Assembly: GCF_025506275.1 (NCBI RefSeq)
Contig: NZ_QYCP01000083.1
Span: 1-64,000 of the forward strand
Length of the DNA stretch: 64,000 bases
Origin: Brevibacterium permense
GTDB lineage: Bacteria > Actinomycetota > Actinomycetes > Actinomycetales > Brevibacteriaceae
Direction: 5' to 3'
The notes below the pieces were generated by a model that ran no database searches, was not told the origin of the DNA, and was given only the letters and a program-made list of their open reading frames with translations. The translations under genes and the position numbers were made by a program. Below are positions 27,385 through 36,066 of this stretch, in pieces (within the stretch, counting starts at the first letter, position 1; the number at the start of each line of letters is the position of its first letter).

Positions 27385-29010
27385 TCAGTGTCCGAGTTCC
27401 TTGTTGTTCGAACCCTCGACAGCGTCATGGTCGTGGTGCGAAGCTTCGAGTTCCTGCTTCGTCACCGGAGCCACACGATCTTCGAAGAAGAAGCGAGACA
27501 GACGTGCGCGCAGCTTCTCCATCCCCGTGATCTTGCCGTCGGCATTCGGCTCGGCCGGTACGTAGGCCGGCGACTCGAACGCGGTGATCTTCCACAGCTT
27601 GTGCGGGGGAAGAGCCTCGTGACGTTCGAGGAACTCACCGTGGGGCAGACGGATGATATGGGCCGTCTCCCGTCCGTGCAGAGCGATCTCACGGTCCTTG
27701 CGCTGAAGCGCGAGGCACATGCGCTTGGTGATGATGTAGCCGATTATCGGTCCGAAGAAGAACACGAAGCGGAAGATGTAGATCATGTCGTTGAGCGACA
27801 TCTGGAAGAACACTGCGATGATGTCACCCGATGCAGCCGCCCACATGTTGCAGTAGAAGATGATTCCTGCAACACCGATGGCGGTACGAGTCGGGTTGTT
27901 GCGCGGACGATCGAGGATGTGGTGTTCCCGATGGTCCTTCTGCAGCCACGCCTCGAAGAACGGGTAGATGAACATGACAGCGAACACGCCGCCCATGACG
28001 ATCACGGCACTGTTGATGTTGAGCGAGATCGGCCATCCGAAGATGTAGAACTCGAACCAGCCCGGAACGATGCGGAGGAATCCGTCGGCCCAGCCGATGT
28101 ACCAGTCAGGCTGGGTACCAGCCGAGACGGGCGAGGGGTCATACGGACCGTAGTTCCAGATCGGGTTGATCGTGAACAGAGCCGAGATCAGCGAGAGCAG
28201 ACCGAAGATGAGGAAGAAGAATCCTCCGCCCTTGGCCGCGAAGGTCGGCAGAACAGGTTCTCCGACGACGTTCTTCTCGGTGTTTCCAGCACCAGGGTAC
28301 TGAGTGTGCTTGTGCACGACGACGAACATCAGGTGGATGCCGATGAGTGCGATGAGCAGAGCCGGCACGATCATGATGTGCAGGGTGTAGAGGCGGGCCA
28401 CGATGTCGATGCCCGGGAACTCTCCACCGAAGAGGAAGAACGAGATATAGGTTCCGACGAGCGGCAGCGACTTCAGGATGCCGTCGATGATTCGCAGGCC
28501 GTTGCCCGACAGCAGATCATCGGGGAGCGAGTAGCCGGTGAAGCCGGCAGCCATGCCCATGATGACGAGCAGAACACCGACGACCCAGTTGAGCTCACGC
28601 GGACGGCGGAAGGCACCGGTGAAGAACACGCGGAGCATGTGGACGCTCAATGCGGCGACGAAGAGCAGCGCGCCCCAGTGGTGCATCTGTCGGATGAACA
28701 GACCGCCGCGGATCTCTAGGGAGATCGCGAGTGTCGAATCATAGGCTTCGGAGATCTCGACGCCGCGCAGCGGCAGCCAGGGTCCGTCGTAGTGCAGTTC
28801 GCCCATGGCCGGCTGGAAGAAGAACGTGAGGAACGTTCCGGACAGAACGACGATGATGAAGCTGTAGAGAGCAACCTCGCCGAGCATGAACGACCAGTGG
28901 GAGGGGAAGATCTTGCGACCGAACTCGCGCACGAGGACAGATGCCCCGACGCGGGTTTCGGCGAAGTTCGCCGCCTTCCCGATGGTGGTGGTTGGCTGTG
29001 TAGTACTCAT
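27385..29010 (-). CDS. qcrB: Cytochrome bc1 complex cytochrome b subunit
   Basis: Quinol-oxidising diheme b subunit, 541 residues, longer than mitochondrial cytochrome b because of a soluble C-terminal extension from about residue 420, as is usual in actinobacteria. Seen are HHWGALLFVAALSVHMLRVFF with heme His, LYTLHIMIVPALLIALIGIHLMFVVVHKH with the second His pair, and PDWYIGWADGFLRIVPG in place of the canonical PEWY. The start ATG lies in a 4-bp overlap with qcrA. It is last in the ctaE-qcrC-qcrA-qcrB operon and is the target subunit of Q203-type inhibitors in mycobacteria. Confidence 0.96.
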   Translation of the reverse strand: MSTTQPTTTIGKAANFAETRVGASVLVREFGRKIFPSHWSFMLGEVALYSFIIVVLSGTFLTFFFQPAMGELHYDGPWLPLRGVEISEAYDSTLAISLEIRGGLFIRQMHHWGALLFVAALSVHMLRVFFTGAFRRPRELNWVVGVLLVIMGMAAGFTGYSLPDDLLSGNGLRIIDGILKSLPLVGTYISFFLFGGEFPGIDIVARLYTLHIMIVPALLIALIGIHLMFVVVHKHTQYPGAGNTEKNVVGEPVLPTFAAKGGGFFFLIFGLLSLISALFTINPIWNYGPYDPSPVSAGTQPDWYIGWADGFLRIVPGWFEFYIFGWPISLNINSAVIVMGGVFAVMFIYPFFEAWLQKDHREHHILDRPRNNPTRTAIGVAGIIFYCNMWAAASGDIIAVFFQMSLNDMIYIFRFVFFFGPIIGYIITKRMCLALQRKDREIALHGRETAHIIRLPHGEFLERHEALPPHKLWKITAFESPAYVPAEPNADGKITGMEKLRARLSRFFFEDRVAPVTKQELEASHHDHDAVEGSNNKELGH

Positions 29011-30050
29011 GGGTGGTTGATCTCCCAGAACGTAGGTCCGACAGGCTCAGGGAAGTCCGACTGGGCAACCAGGTAGCCTTCGCTGTCCACGGTGATGGGC
29101 AGCTGAGGAAGCGGTCGTTTGGCCGGTCCGAAGATGACCTTGCAGTGTTCCGTCACGTCGAAGGTCGACTGGTGGCAGGGACACAGCAGGTGGTGCGTCT
29201 GGTGCTCGTACAGTGCGACGGGGCAGCCGACGTGAGTGCAGATCTTCGAGTAGGCGACGATTCCGTCGTGCGACCAGTCCTTGCGATCCGGATCCTCTTT
29301 GAGTTCCTTGGGATCGATGCGCATGAGAAGCACGGCCGCTTTGGCCTTCTCGTTCAGCGGGTGCTCGCTGGCCTCCTCGTCGCCGATGCCCGAAGGCAGG
29401 ACGTGGTAGGCCGAGCCGATTGTGACTTCGTCAGCCTTGATCGGACGTTCGGAATCCACCGAGGGGATTCCGCCGACGTCGCGGATGAGGCGAGTGCCCT
29501 TCTGCCAGAGCGTGTTGAACATCTTGTCGCCCGGCAGCGGACCGAGGTCGCGGAAGACGAGAACTGCCGGCAGCGGCGCGATCGCCAGAGCGGCGATGAG
29601 CGTATTGCGCAGCAGTGGACGGCGGGCGATGCCCGACTCTTCCTTGGCCTGGTGGAGGATCTCGAGCGCAATCGCCTGATCCTCTTCGCTGCCGCCGATG
29701 TCATGGCGTTCGTCGATGCCCTCGTGATCGCTCATGAGGTTCTTGGCCCAGAGCACTGCACCGAAGCCGATGGAGAACATCGCGACAGCGGCGCCGAGGC
29801 CGACGAACATGTTGTGAAGGCGGATGCTCTGCATCGATTCGCCCGGGGTGAACAGGAAGTACGCCACGATGAACCAGATGGTTCCGATCATCGAGAGGAT
29901 GAACCAGGCGGCTACCTGTCGTTCGGCGACTTTCTCGGCGCGCGGGTCCGAGTCGGCCAGGCGCGGTTTGTGCTCGGGCAGACCTGGGTTCGTGAACCCG
30001 TTCAACTCCTCGAGCTGGCTGCCGCCGCCGGAGTGCTCTTTCGAGGTCAT
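29007..30050 (-). CDS. qcrA: Cytochrome bc1 complex Rieske iron-sulfur subunit
   Basis: Rieske 2Fe-2S protein of the bc1 complex, 347 residues. Actinobacterial QcrA has three N-terminal membrane helices instead of one; here they fall near residues 50-72, 82-105 and 148-168. The cluster ligands are in CTHVGCP and CPCHQSTFD near the C-terminus. It overlaps qcrB by 4 bp and follows qcrC by 49 bp. It carries electrons from quinol to the diheme QcrC. Confidence 0.95.
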   Translation of the reverse strand: MTSKEHSGGGSQLEELNGFTNPGLPEHKPRLADSDPRAEKVAERQVAAWFILSMIGTIWFIVAYFLFTPGESMQSIRLHNMFVGLGAAVAMFSIGFGAVLWAKNLMSDHEGIDERHDIGGSEEDQAIALEILHQAKEESGIARRPLLRNTLIAALAIAPLPAVLVFRDLGPLPGDKMFNTLWQKGTRLIRDVGGIPSVDSERPIKADEVTIGSAYHVLPSGIGDEEASEHPLNEKAKAAVLLMRIDPKELKEDPDRKDWSHDGIVAYSKICTHVGCPVALYEHQTHHLLCPCHQSTFDVTEHCKVIFGPAKRPLPQLPITVDSEGYLVAQSDFPEPVGPTFWEINHP

Positions 30051-30099
30051 TGAATTCCCCGTCTATTCTCGTAATTGATGGTGAACGACACTGTCAGCC

Positions 30100-30885
30100 T
30101 CACTTGGCCCTGGATGACAGCCACACTGTCAGACCGATGACGGCAGCAAGTCCGAAGAACCAGATGAACAGGCCCTCTGCCACTGGGCCCAGCGATCCGA
30201 GCTTGAAGCCGCCGGGGGAGGGGTTGTCCGAGACTTCCTTGACGTAGGCGATGACATCGCGCTTGTCTTCGGGAGTCAGGTTCGCGTCGTTGAAGATCGG
30301 CATGTTCTGGGGGCCGGTCTGCATCGCTTCGTAGAGGTGCTTCTCAGATACTTCGGACAGGTTCGGTGCGTACTTGCCGCGGGTCAGCGCACCTCCGGAG
30401 CCGACCACGTTGTGGCACATGGCGCAGTTGGTGCGGAACAGACCGCCGCCGGCAGCGGGGTCCCCCTTCGAAGCATCGAGGTACTCGTCTTCGGGAACTG
30501 CCGGCCCGGGGCCGAGCGAAGCAACGTAGGCCGCGATCTGAGCGGTCTGCTCTTCGTCGAACTGCGGTTCCTTGACGCGAGCCTGCGGGCCGTTGGCCTG
30601 CAGCGGCATGCGTCCGGTTCCGACCTGGAAGTCCACTGCAGCAGCACCGACGCCGATGAGGCCGGGACCGGCCTTCGAGCCTTCGGCGTTCATGCCGTGA
30701 CAGGTGGCACAGTTTGCCGCGAAGAGTTTCTTGCCTTCTTCGATATCAGAGGCGCTGGCTGTGTCCGCCTTGGCGCTCGAAGTCTGCGTGAAGAGTGCAT
30801 AGGCTCCGCCGGTCAGCAGCAGTCCCACGAGAAGAAGCGCGACCAGCGCCATGGGATGTCTGCGGCGATCTGCTAGAAGCTTCAC
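30100..30885 (-). CDS. qcrC: Cytochrome bc1 complex diheme cytochrome c subunit
   Basis: Membrane-anchored cytochrome cc that passes electrons from the Rieske protein straight to the oxidase CuA, replacing a soluble cytochrome c. The 261-residue protein has an N-terminal membrane segment (about 12-33), two heme-attachment motifs CATCHG (near 59) and CAMCHN (near 156), and a C-terminal anchor near 235-255. Second in the ctaE-qcrCAB operon, 57 bp after ctaE. Confidence 0.96.
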   Translation of the reverse strand: MKLLADRRRHPMALVALLLVGLLLTGGAYALFTQTSSAKADTASASDIEEGKKLFAANCATCHGMNAEGSKAGPGLIGVGAAAVDFQVGTGRMPLQANGPQARVKEPQFDEEQTAQIAAYVASLGPGPAVPEDEYLDASKGDPAAGGGLFRTNCAMCHNVVGSGGALTRGKYAPNLSEVSEKHLYEAMQTGPQNMPIFNDANLTPEDKRDVIAYVKEVSDNPSPGGFKLGSLGPVAEGLFIWFFGLAAVIGLTVWLSSRAK

Positions 30886-30942
30886 TTGATCGTCCTTTGC
30901 TTGAAGTGTTGTGAGTCCTGGGCGCCGAGCATCTCGGGCCGG

Positions 30943-31617
30943 CTACTGGAGCAGGTAGATGACGCCGAACAGACCGATCCAGACGACATCGACGAAGTGC
31001 CAGTAGTAGGACACGCAGATTGCGAATGTGGCTTCATGGTGACCGAACTTCTTCGCTCCGTAGGCGCGTCCGATGACGAGCAGGAAGCAGATGAGTCCGA
31101 TGGTCACGTGAATGCCGTGGAAGCCCGTGGTCAGATAGAAGACGGAACCGTAGCCGTCGGAGCTGATCGAGATGCCCTCGCTGACGAGGGTCGCGTACTC
31201 CATGACCTGACCGGAGACGAAGATCGCGCCCAAGGCGAAGGTGAGGTAGAACCACTCGACCATTCCCCATTTGGCGATGTTGAACAGCGACCCGGTCCGC
31301 CGGGGGCGGAACCGCTCGGCAGCGAACACACCGATCTGGCAGGTGAACGAAGACGACACCAGGATCAACGTGTTGCCGAGAGCGTAGGGGATGTCGAGGA
31401 TCTGGGTCCTCGCCTCCCACAGCTCCGGAACAACGGACCGGACGGTGAAGTACATGGCGAAGAGCGCGGCAAAGAACATCAGGTCGCTCGCGAGGAACAC
31501 GATGAAGCCCACCGTGGTCACATTCGGACGATTGACAACCGGATGTGCTGGCGCTGTTTGAGATGCAGTGGCAGTTGACACAACCCCATTATTACCCGTC
31601 TCGGGGTGAGTTTTCAT
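30943..31617 (-). CDS. ctaE: Cytochrome c oxidase subunit III
   Basis: Non-catalytic membrane subunit of the aa3 oxidase. The product has five hydrophobic segments, [32 protein letters not shown] at the start and [21 protein letters not shown] at the end, both standard. The start is uncertain: ATG at 31617 has no ribosome site, while GTG at 31581 lies 6 nt after a TAATAAT-like box and could be leaderless. The gene heads the ctaE-qcrC-qcrA-qcrB operon, so oxidase and bc1 subunits are made together. Confidence 0.94.
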   Translation of the reverse strand: MKTHPETGNNGVVSTATASQTAPAHPVVNRPNVTTVGFIVFLASDLMFFAALFAMYFTVRSVVPELWEARTQILDIPYALGNTLILVSSSFTCQIGVFAAERFRPRRTGSLFNIAKWGMVEWFYLTFALGAIFVSGQVMEYATLVSEGISISSDGYGSVFYLTTGFHGIHVTIGLICFLLVIGRAYGAKKFGHHEATFAICVSYYWHFVDVVWIGLFGVIYLLQ

Positions 31618-31747
31618 CTTTTACCCAGGTTTCGAGAAAGAAATTTCTACACGACGTAGCAAAAACCGCGATCTGGTGCCGAAATCTCGTTTCGGATGCC
31701 GCTTCGGCCCGCGTGTCGAAGTCGCGATAGTATGCCGCAGGTAAGGT

Positions 31748-31768
31748 CCGCCCTGAGCTTCAGGGCGG
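31748..31768 (+). promoter_or_regulatory. Hairpin in the trpD leader
   Basis: Nine-bp arms (CCGCCCTGA and its complement) around GCT, about 28 bp before trpD and just after a TAGTAT -10 box (31728-31733). No run of Trp codons was found, so classic attenuation is unlikely; it may stabilise the mRNA. Confidence 0.4.
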
Positions 31769-31796
31769 CGTCAGCCCCTAGTGAGAGTTCAGACGG

Positions 31797-32918
31797 ATGA
31801 CCGATTCCACGCCCATGACCACCCCGGCAGCTCAGGCTTCCGGGGCCCGCACCACGGTTCCGGCGACCGCTGAGAACTGGCCCGACCTGCTCATGGCTCT
31901 CATGCACCAGCAGGACCTCGATGGCGTTCAGGCGGCTTGGGCGATGGATCAGATCATGTCGGGCAATACCCCGGATGTGACAATGGCCGCATTTCTCGCC
32001 GCACACCATACGAAGGGCGAGACGGTCGAGGAGATCGCCGGCCTCGTGGCGGCCATGATGGATCATGCCGTTCCCTTGCCGGGGCTGGAAGACTCTGTCG
32101 ACATCGTCGGCACCGGAGGCGACCGCGCGAAGACGGCGAACATCTCGTCGACCGCGGCCATGATCATCTCCGCCACCGGACAGCGGGTCGTCAAGCACGG
32201 AAACCGCGCGACATCCTCGGCGTCGGGATCGGCCGACGTGCTCGAAGCCCTCGGCGTGCGGTTCGACATCACACCCGAACAGACAGGTCAGATCGCCCAA
32301 GAGGTCGGACTGGCCTTCTGCTTCGCCAACGTGTTCCACCCGTCGATGCAGTTCGTCGCTGCAGTGCGGCGCCAGATCAACGTCCCCACCGCGTTCAACA
32401 TCCTCGGCCCTCTGACGAACCCGGCTCGGGCCAGGCATACGGCCATCGGCGTCGCCGATGCCCAGATGGCCCCGCTCGTCGTCGGCACGCTGGCCAAACG
32501 CGGGCACCAGGCCGTGGTCTTCCGGTCACGCGACGGTCTCGACGAGTTGAGCAACACCGATGTCAACGATGTGTGGGAAGTCCGTCACGGCGAGATCGAA
32601 CACACGACGTTCGACGCCCTCGACCTCGGCATCGAGCGGGCGACGAAGGACGATCTGCGCGGCGGCGGCCCGAATGAGAACGCGGCCATCACGCGCGCGG
32701 TCCTCGACGGCGAACGATCGGCCGTGCGCGACATCGTGGCCATCAACGCCGCGGCGGCGCTCGTCGCCGCCGACGAGTCGGCTGTGGGCACCTTCACGGA
32801 GCGTTTGGCCCTCAAACTCGAAACTGCGGTGGCGACGATCGACAACGGGGGCGGCGCGGACAAGCTCCAGCAGCTCATCGACGTCTCACACAGAGTCGCT
32901 GAGACGAACCGCTCCTGA
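31797..32918 (+). CDS. trpD: Anthranilate phosphoribosyltransferase
   Basis: Joins anthranilate to PRPP in tryptophan synthesis. The 373-residue protein shows DIVGTGGD and the NISSTAA stretch for PRPP, KHGNRATSSASGSADVLEALG, and NVFHPSM plus RRQINVPTAFNILGPLTNPA for anthranilate. The first 25 residues are a Thr/Ala-rich extension. It stands alone, away from other trp genes, as in M. tuberculosis (Rv2192c). Its 3' end overlaps the convergent exonuclease gene by 33 bp, and its apparent terminator lies inside that gene. Confidence 0.95.
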   Translation: MTDSTPMTTPAAQASGARTTVPATAENWPDLLMALMHQQDLDGVQAAWAMDQIMSGNTPDVTMAAFLAAHHTKGETVEEIAGLVAAMMDHAVPLPGLEDSVDIVGTGGDRAKTANISSTAAMIISATGQRVVKHGNRATSSASGSADVLEALGVRFDITPEQTGQIAQEVGLAFCFANVFHPSMQFVAAVRRQINVPTAFNILGPLTNPARARHTAIGVADAQMAPLVVGTLAKRGHQAVVFRSRDGLDELSNTDVNDVWEVRHGEIEHTTFDALDLGIERATKDDLRGGGPNENAAITRAVLDGERSAVRDIVAINAAAALVAADESAVGTFTERLALKLETAVATIDNGGGADKLQQLIDVSHRVAETNRS

Positions 32919-34643
32919 GCTGCGTGCATGGCTGGTCGCTCCCTGACGGGGCAGCGACCAGCCATGATCGCCTGCGGGCGTCACAGAGACGAGCTCGGCG
33001 GTCTCCAGCCAGCCGGCCAGCAGACGCGACTCCTCCGGGAGCGAGTCGGTCTCCTGCGGCAGCGCTCCGGGGGCAGGGACCCATTCGGCCGTCGAACTCA
33101 GCGCCGACAGGGAATCTCCCATGGCTTGTCTGGTCGACACATGGCCGGCGGCGGCGAGTTTCCCGTGGCGGATGATCGCCAGATCCCAGCCGGAGTCGAA
33201 ACCGGGGGCCGCCGCAATCAGTTCGGGAACTCTCCGCAAGGCCGTCACCTGTTCGGCTCGCGCCGCGATGGACACTGCCGAGCGCATTGAGTCACGGACC
33301 TCGGCGGCCGTTTCGAACCGGGCTTCTCCTGACAGTCGCTGCATCCGCTCAGCGGCCAAGCGCTGCAGTGAGGACAGGTCCCCATCGAGCAGAGCGAAGA
33401 GCTCGCGGATCGAGTTCCGGTAGTCATCGACATCGGTGATCCCCGCGCAGGGACCGCCGCACTGACCGACCTGTGCACTCACACAGGGACGATGTTCGCC
33501 GAGGCTGCGCTGCGTGACCGCTGCCGTGCACCTCTTGACGGGGTAGAGGGTGTCGAGGAGTTCCTTGACGGCCTGTGCCGACTTCCGTGAACGGAACGGT
33601 CCCAGCGGCGGAGCGGGGGAGCGTTCGAGCGCCGAGTTCGCCCGAACCACCGACAGTCGGGGGAAGAGCTCATCGCTGAGGACTATCCAGGAATTGCGTT
33701 CCGGGTTCTTCGACCGTCGGTTGTACGGCGGCGCCAACTCTCCGATGAGGCGGATCTCGCGGACTTCGGCTTCCAGCGCGTGGGCGCAGGGCAGACAGCT
33801 GACCTCCTGTGCCGCTGTGATCATCTCGGCCATGCGGCCACGGTTCTCCGAGGCGTTGAAGTACCCGCGCACCCGCCTGGCCATATTTCCGGACTTGCCG
33901 ATGTAGAGCACACGGCGAGTGCCGTCGAGGAACATGTAGACGCCGGGCTCCGCGGGAACGCCCCTGGCCAGATGGGATTTGGCCTGTCGCTTCGCCCACC
34001 CCGACTGCCTGACGGTCGACAGCTCCTCCAGCGTCGTCACTCCGTAGCCGCCGAAGCGTTCGAACAGATGGTGGAGGACCTCGCCGGTCGCTCGCGCATC
34101 GGAGAGCGCACGGTGATCGGGCTCGACCTGCGTGCCGAAATGAGCGGCGAGCGTCGAGAGTTTGTGGTTGCGCACTTCGTCGCGTCCGACGACGCGCCGG
34201 GCCAGCGTGACGGTATCGAGGACTGTAGGCGCCGGCCAATGGTAGTCGAGACGTTCACAGGCCGAGCGGAGGAATCCGATGTCGAAGGGCGCATTGTGTG
34301 CGACCAGCACCGCACCGACGGAGAATTCCAGAAAACTCGGCAGAACCGAGCTGATCGGAGGTGCGTCATCGACCATCGCATGAGTGATGCCGGTGAGCCG
34401 GGCGACGAATGGGCTGATCACGGAGTGTTCCGGTTTGACCAGGGTCTGGAACTCGCCGATGACCTCGCCGCCGAGAGTCTTGACCGCGCCGATCTCGGTG
34501 ATCTCCGATTGCCCGGCTCGGGTGCCCGTCGTTTCGAGGTCGACGATGACGAAGGTGACGTCGGACAGGGGAGTTCCGAGGCTGTCGAATGACAGCTGAG
34601 TGTTGTGCAGTGCGCTGGGCGCGCGGTCGAACGGGACGGTCAT
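32886..34643 (-). CDS. DEDDh exonuclease / UvrC-like GIY-YIG fusion protein
   Basis: A 585-residue fusion. Residues 25-195 form a DEDDh 3'-5' exonuclease like DNA polymerase III epsilon (VIVDLETTG, HNAPFDIGFL, HRALSDARA). Residues 230-310 form a GIY-YIG nuclease as in UvrC/Cho (GVYMFLDGTRRVLYIGKSGNMARRVRGYF), followed by a Cys-rich CTAAVTQRSL...CVSAQVGQCGGPCAG segment and a UVR-like helix. This matches Rv2191-type proteins; a role in DNA repair is likely but substrates are not known. The start is ATG at 34643; an open frame of 96 codons upstream overlaps the next gene and is rejected. The C-terminus is encoded through the trpD terminator. Confidence 0.9.
   Translation of the reverse strand: MTVPFDRAPSALHNTQLSFDSLGTPLSDVTFVIVDLETTGTRAGQSEITEIGAVKTLGGEVIGEFQTLVKPEHSVISPFVARLTGITHAMVDDAPPISSVLPSFLEFSVGAVLVAHNAPFDIGFLRSACERLDYHWPAPTVLDTVTLARRVVGRDEVRNHKLSTLAAHFGTQVEPDHRALSDARATGEVLHHLFERFGGYGVTTLEELSTVRQSGWAKRQAKSHLARGVPAEPGVYMFLDGTRRVLYIGKSGNMARRVRGYFNASENRGRMAEMITAAQEVSCLPCAHALEAEVREIRLIGELAPPYNRRSKNPERNSWIVLSDELFPRLSVVRANSALERSPAPPLGPFRSRKSAQAVKELLDTLYPVKRCTAAVTQRSLGEHRPCVSAQVGQCGGPCAGITDVDDYRNSIRELFALLDGDLSSLQRLAAERMQRLSGEARFETAAEVRDSMRSAVSIAARAEQVTALRRVPELIAAAPGFDSGWDLAIIRHGKLAAAGHVSTRQAMGDSLSALSSTAEWVPAPGALPQETDSLPEESRLLAGWLETAELVSVTPAGDHGWSLPRQGATSHARSSGAVRLSDSV
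32927..32966 (+). terminator. trpD terminator inside a convergent coding region
   Basis: Perfect 14-nt arms around a 12-nt loop, 9 bp after the trpD stop. The same bases encode the C-terminal tail of the convergent exonuclease gene. Confidence 0.65.
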
Positions 34644-34690
34644 GATGCACAGTCTCTCAGGAGTCGCTGACACAAAGCGGTCAGCATCGC

Positions 34691-35143
34691 TCACACCGAG
34701 GATCCGTCGCCGTCGTCGGCGGAACGATGGCTCGGCAGATGGAAGAACAGACCGACCGCGCCGCCGATGCCGACCGCCAGACCGATGAGCAGGTACCACC
34801 CCGGCAGCGGCCTGAAGAAGATCACGCCGATGAGCAGGAGCACGACCGCGCCGAGAGCCGCGGCCCAGGACAGCACCAGAGTGGGCGAAGCGGTGCGCCA
34901 CCCGATCGGCTCCGCCGGTTCGCGCTCCCAATGCTCGGTGTCCTCGAGTGCGTCGCGAACATCCTCGGCGGGCATATCACCCGTCGTCGCCGAGGGTTCG
35001 GCGATCTGCCGGACGAGGTCGTCCCATTCTTCGTCGCTGATGCGCGATCGGTCGTGCCCGATCCTCTCCGGATCGGGTACCTCACCTCGCCAGTCCTCCC
35101 GGCCCTCGTCGTCGGGAGTCGAAGCGGTGCCCTCGTCGTTCAT
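34691..35143 (-). CDS. Small two-helix membrane protein, function unknown
   Basis: A 150-residue protein: an acidic cytoplasmic N-terminal half (residues 1-85, many Asp/Glu, with EEWDDLVRQIAEP) and two membrane helices near residues 90-110 and 114-136, ending in a short polar tail. No family name is certain; similar small acidic-plus-hairpin proteins are common in actinomycetes. It lies between the esterase-like gene and the exonuclease fusion on the same strand (29-bp and 48-bp gaps), so it may be co-transcribed with them. Confidence 0.75.
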   Translation of the reverse strand: MNDEGTASTPDDEGREDWRGEVPDPERIGHDRSRISDEEWDDLVRQIAEPSATTGDMPAEDVRDALEDTEHWEREPAEPIGWRTASPTLVLSWAAALGAVVLLLIGVIFFRPLPGWYLLIGLAVGIGGAVGLFFHLPSHRSADDGDGSSV

Positions 35144-35171
35144 ACCTGAGTCAGCAATTCCGCGGCCTCAG

Positions 35172-35960
35172 CTATTCCCCGGTCTCGGACTGCCGTGGCA
35201 CGGCAGTTTCGGTGGAGACCGCCTGCAGGACCGCCTCCGCGATGGATTTCGCATCGAAGTCGAGGGTCGCCACATGGCGGGATCGGCGGAGGGCGACTAT
35301 CCTCGGCGGGTGCGGAAGGTTCGATCTCAGCGCACGCAGCGTCCGCGGACTCACGACATTGTCCTCACCGGAGACCATGGCAGTGACGGGACAGTTGACT
35401 TTCCACAGATCGTCGCGCAGAGTCCGCAGCGCACGATGGAACGTGGCCAGGGGAGCCACCGGCGTCCGTTCATAGGCGTACTCGTCGCGGTCCGGGTGCG
35501 CGATGTCGCCGCCGATCGACGGGATCGTGCGCACGACGTGCCTGAGCACCGGCAGCAGGGGAGCGAAGGGAGAGTCGATGTAGAGAGCAGGATTGACCAC
35601 GACGATCTCGTCGGGCGCTCCCTCTGCCGCCGCCAGGGCAAGTGCCAGGGCTCCACCCATCGACAGACCGGCGACGACGACACGCTCGTGGTCGGCCTGC
35701 AGCCGACCCATCTCGGTGCGCGCCTCGCCGAGCCAGTCGGACCACCCCGTAGCGTCCATGTCCTGCCATGAGGTGCCGTGCCCGGGCAGCTGGGGGACGC
35801 TGACGTCGACGCCCTCCGCCGCGAGCGCGCGGGCGATCGGCACCCAGGAGACGGGCGAACCGGTGAGTCCGTGCAGGAAGAGGACAGCGGAGGCTGAACC
35901 GCTGTCGAGGCTGCAATAGGCGGCCGTCGGATCCGCCCCGAGTGTGAAATCGATCTCCAT
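35172..35960 (-). CDS. Alpha/beta hydrolase, carboxylesterase-like
   Basis: A 262-residue serine hydrolase. The oxyanion segment FLHGLTGSP, the nucleophile elbow GLSMGGALA (Ser about 101), Asp in SGEDNVVSP and His in RRSRHVATLD give a full triad in the usual order. The compact cap and length resemble bacterial carboxylesterase Est30 and monoacylglycerol lipases. The substrate is unknown; the divergent neighbour is a glycerolipid acyltransferase, so a lipid ester is plausible. Confidence 0.88.
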   Translation of the reverse strand: MEIDFTLGADPTAAYCSLDSGSASAVLFLHGLTGSPVSWVPIARALAAEGVDVSVPQLPGHGTSWQDMDATGWSDWLGEARTEMGRLQADHERVVVAGLSMGGALALALAAAEGAPDEIVVVNPALYIDSPFAPLLPVLRHVVRTIPSIGGDIAHPDRDEYAYERTPVAPLATFHRALRTLRDDLWKVNCPVTAMVSGEDNVVSPRTLRALRSNLPHPPRIVALRRSRHVATLDFDAKSIAEAVLQAVSTETAVPRQSETGE

Positions 35961-36066
35961 GCTCCCAGCATGGCACGGATGAGTCCAAGACAGACTTCGC
36001 TGTTCACCGTTCGTGTCGATATATGATTGCCGAGGACGACAAAGAGTCGTAATCGGAAGGGTGCGC

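Noticed and set aside
31734..31796. Tryptophan attenuator before trpD
   Set aside because: A single short hairpin is present, but no leader peptide with Trp codons and no alternative pairing were found.
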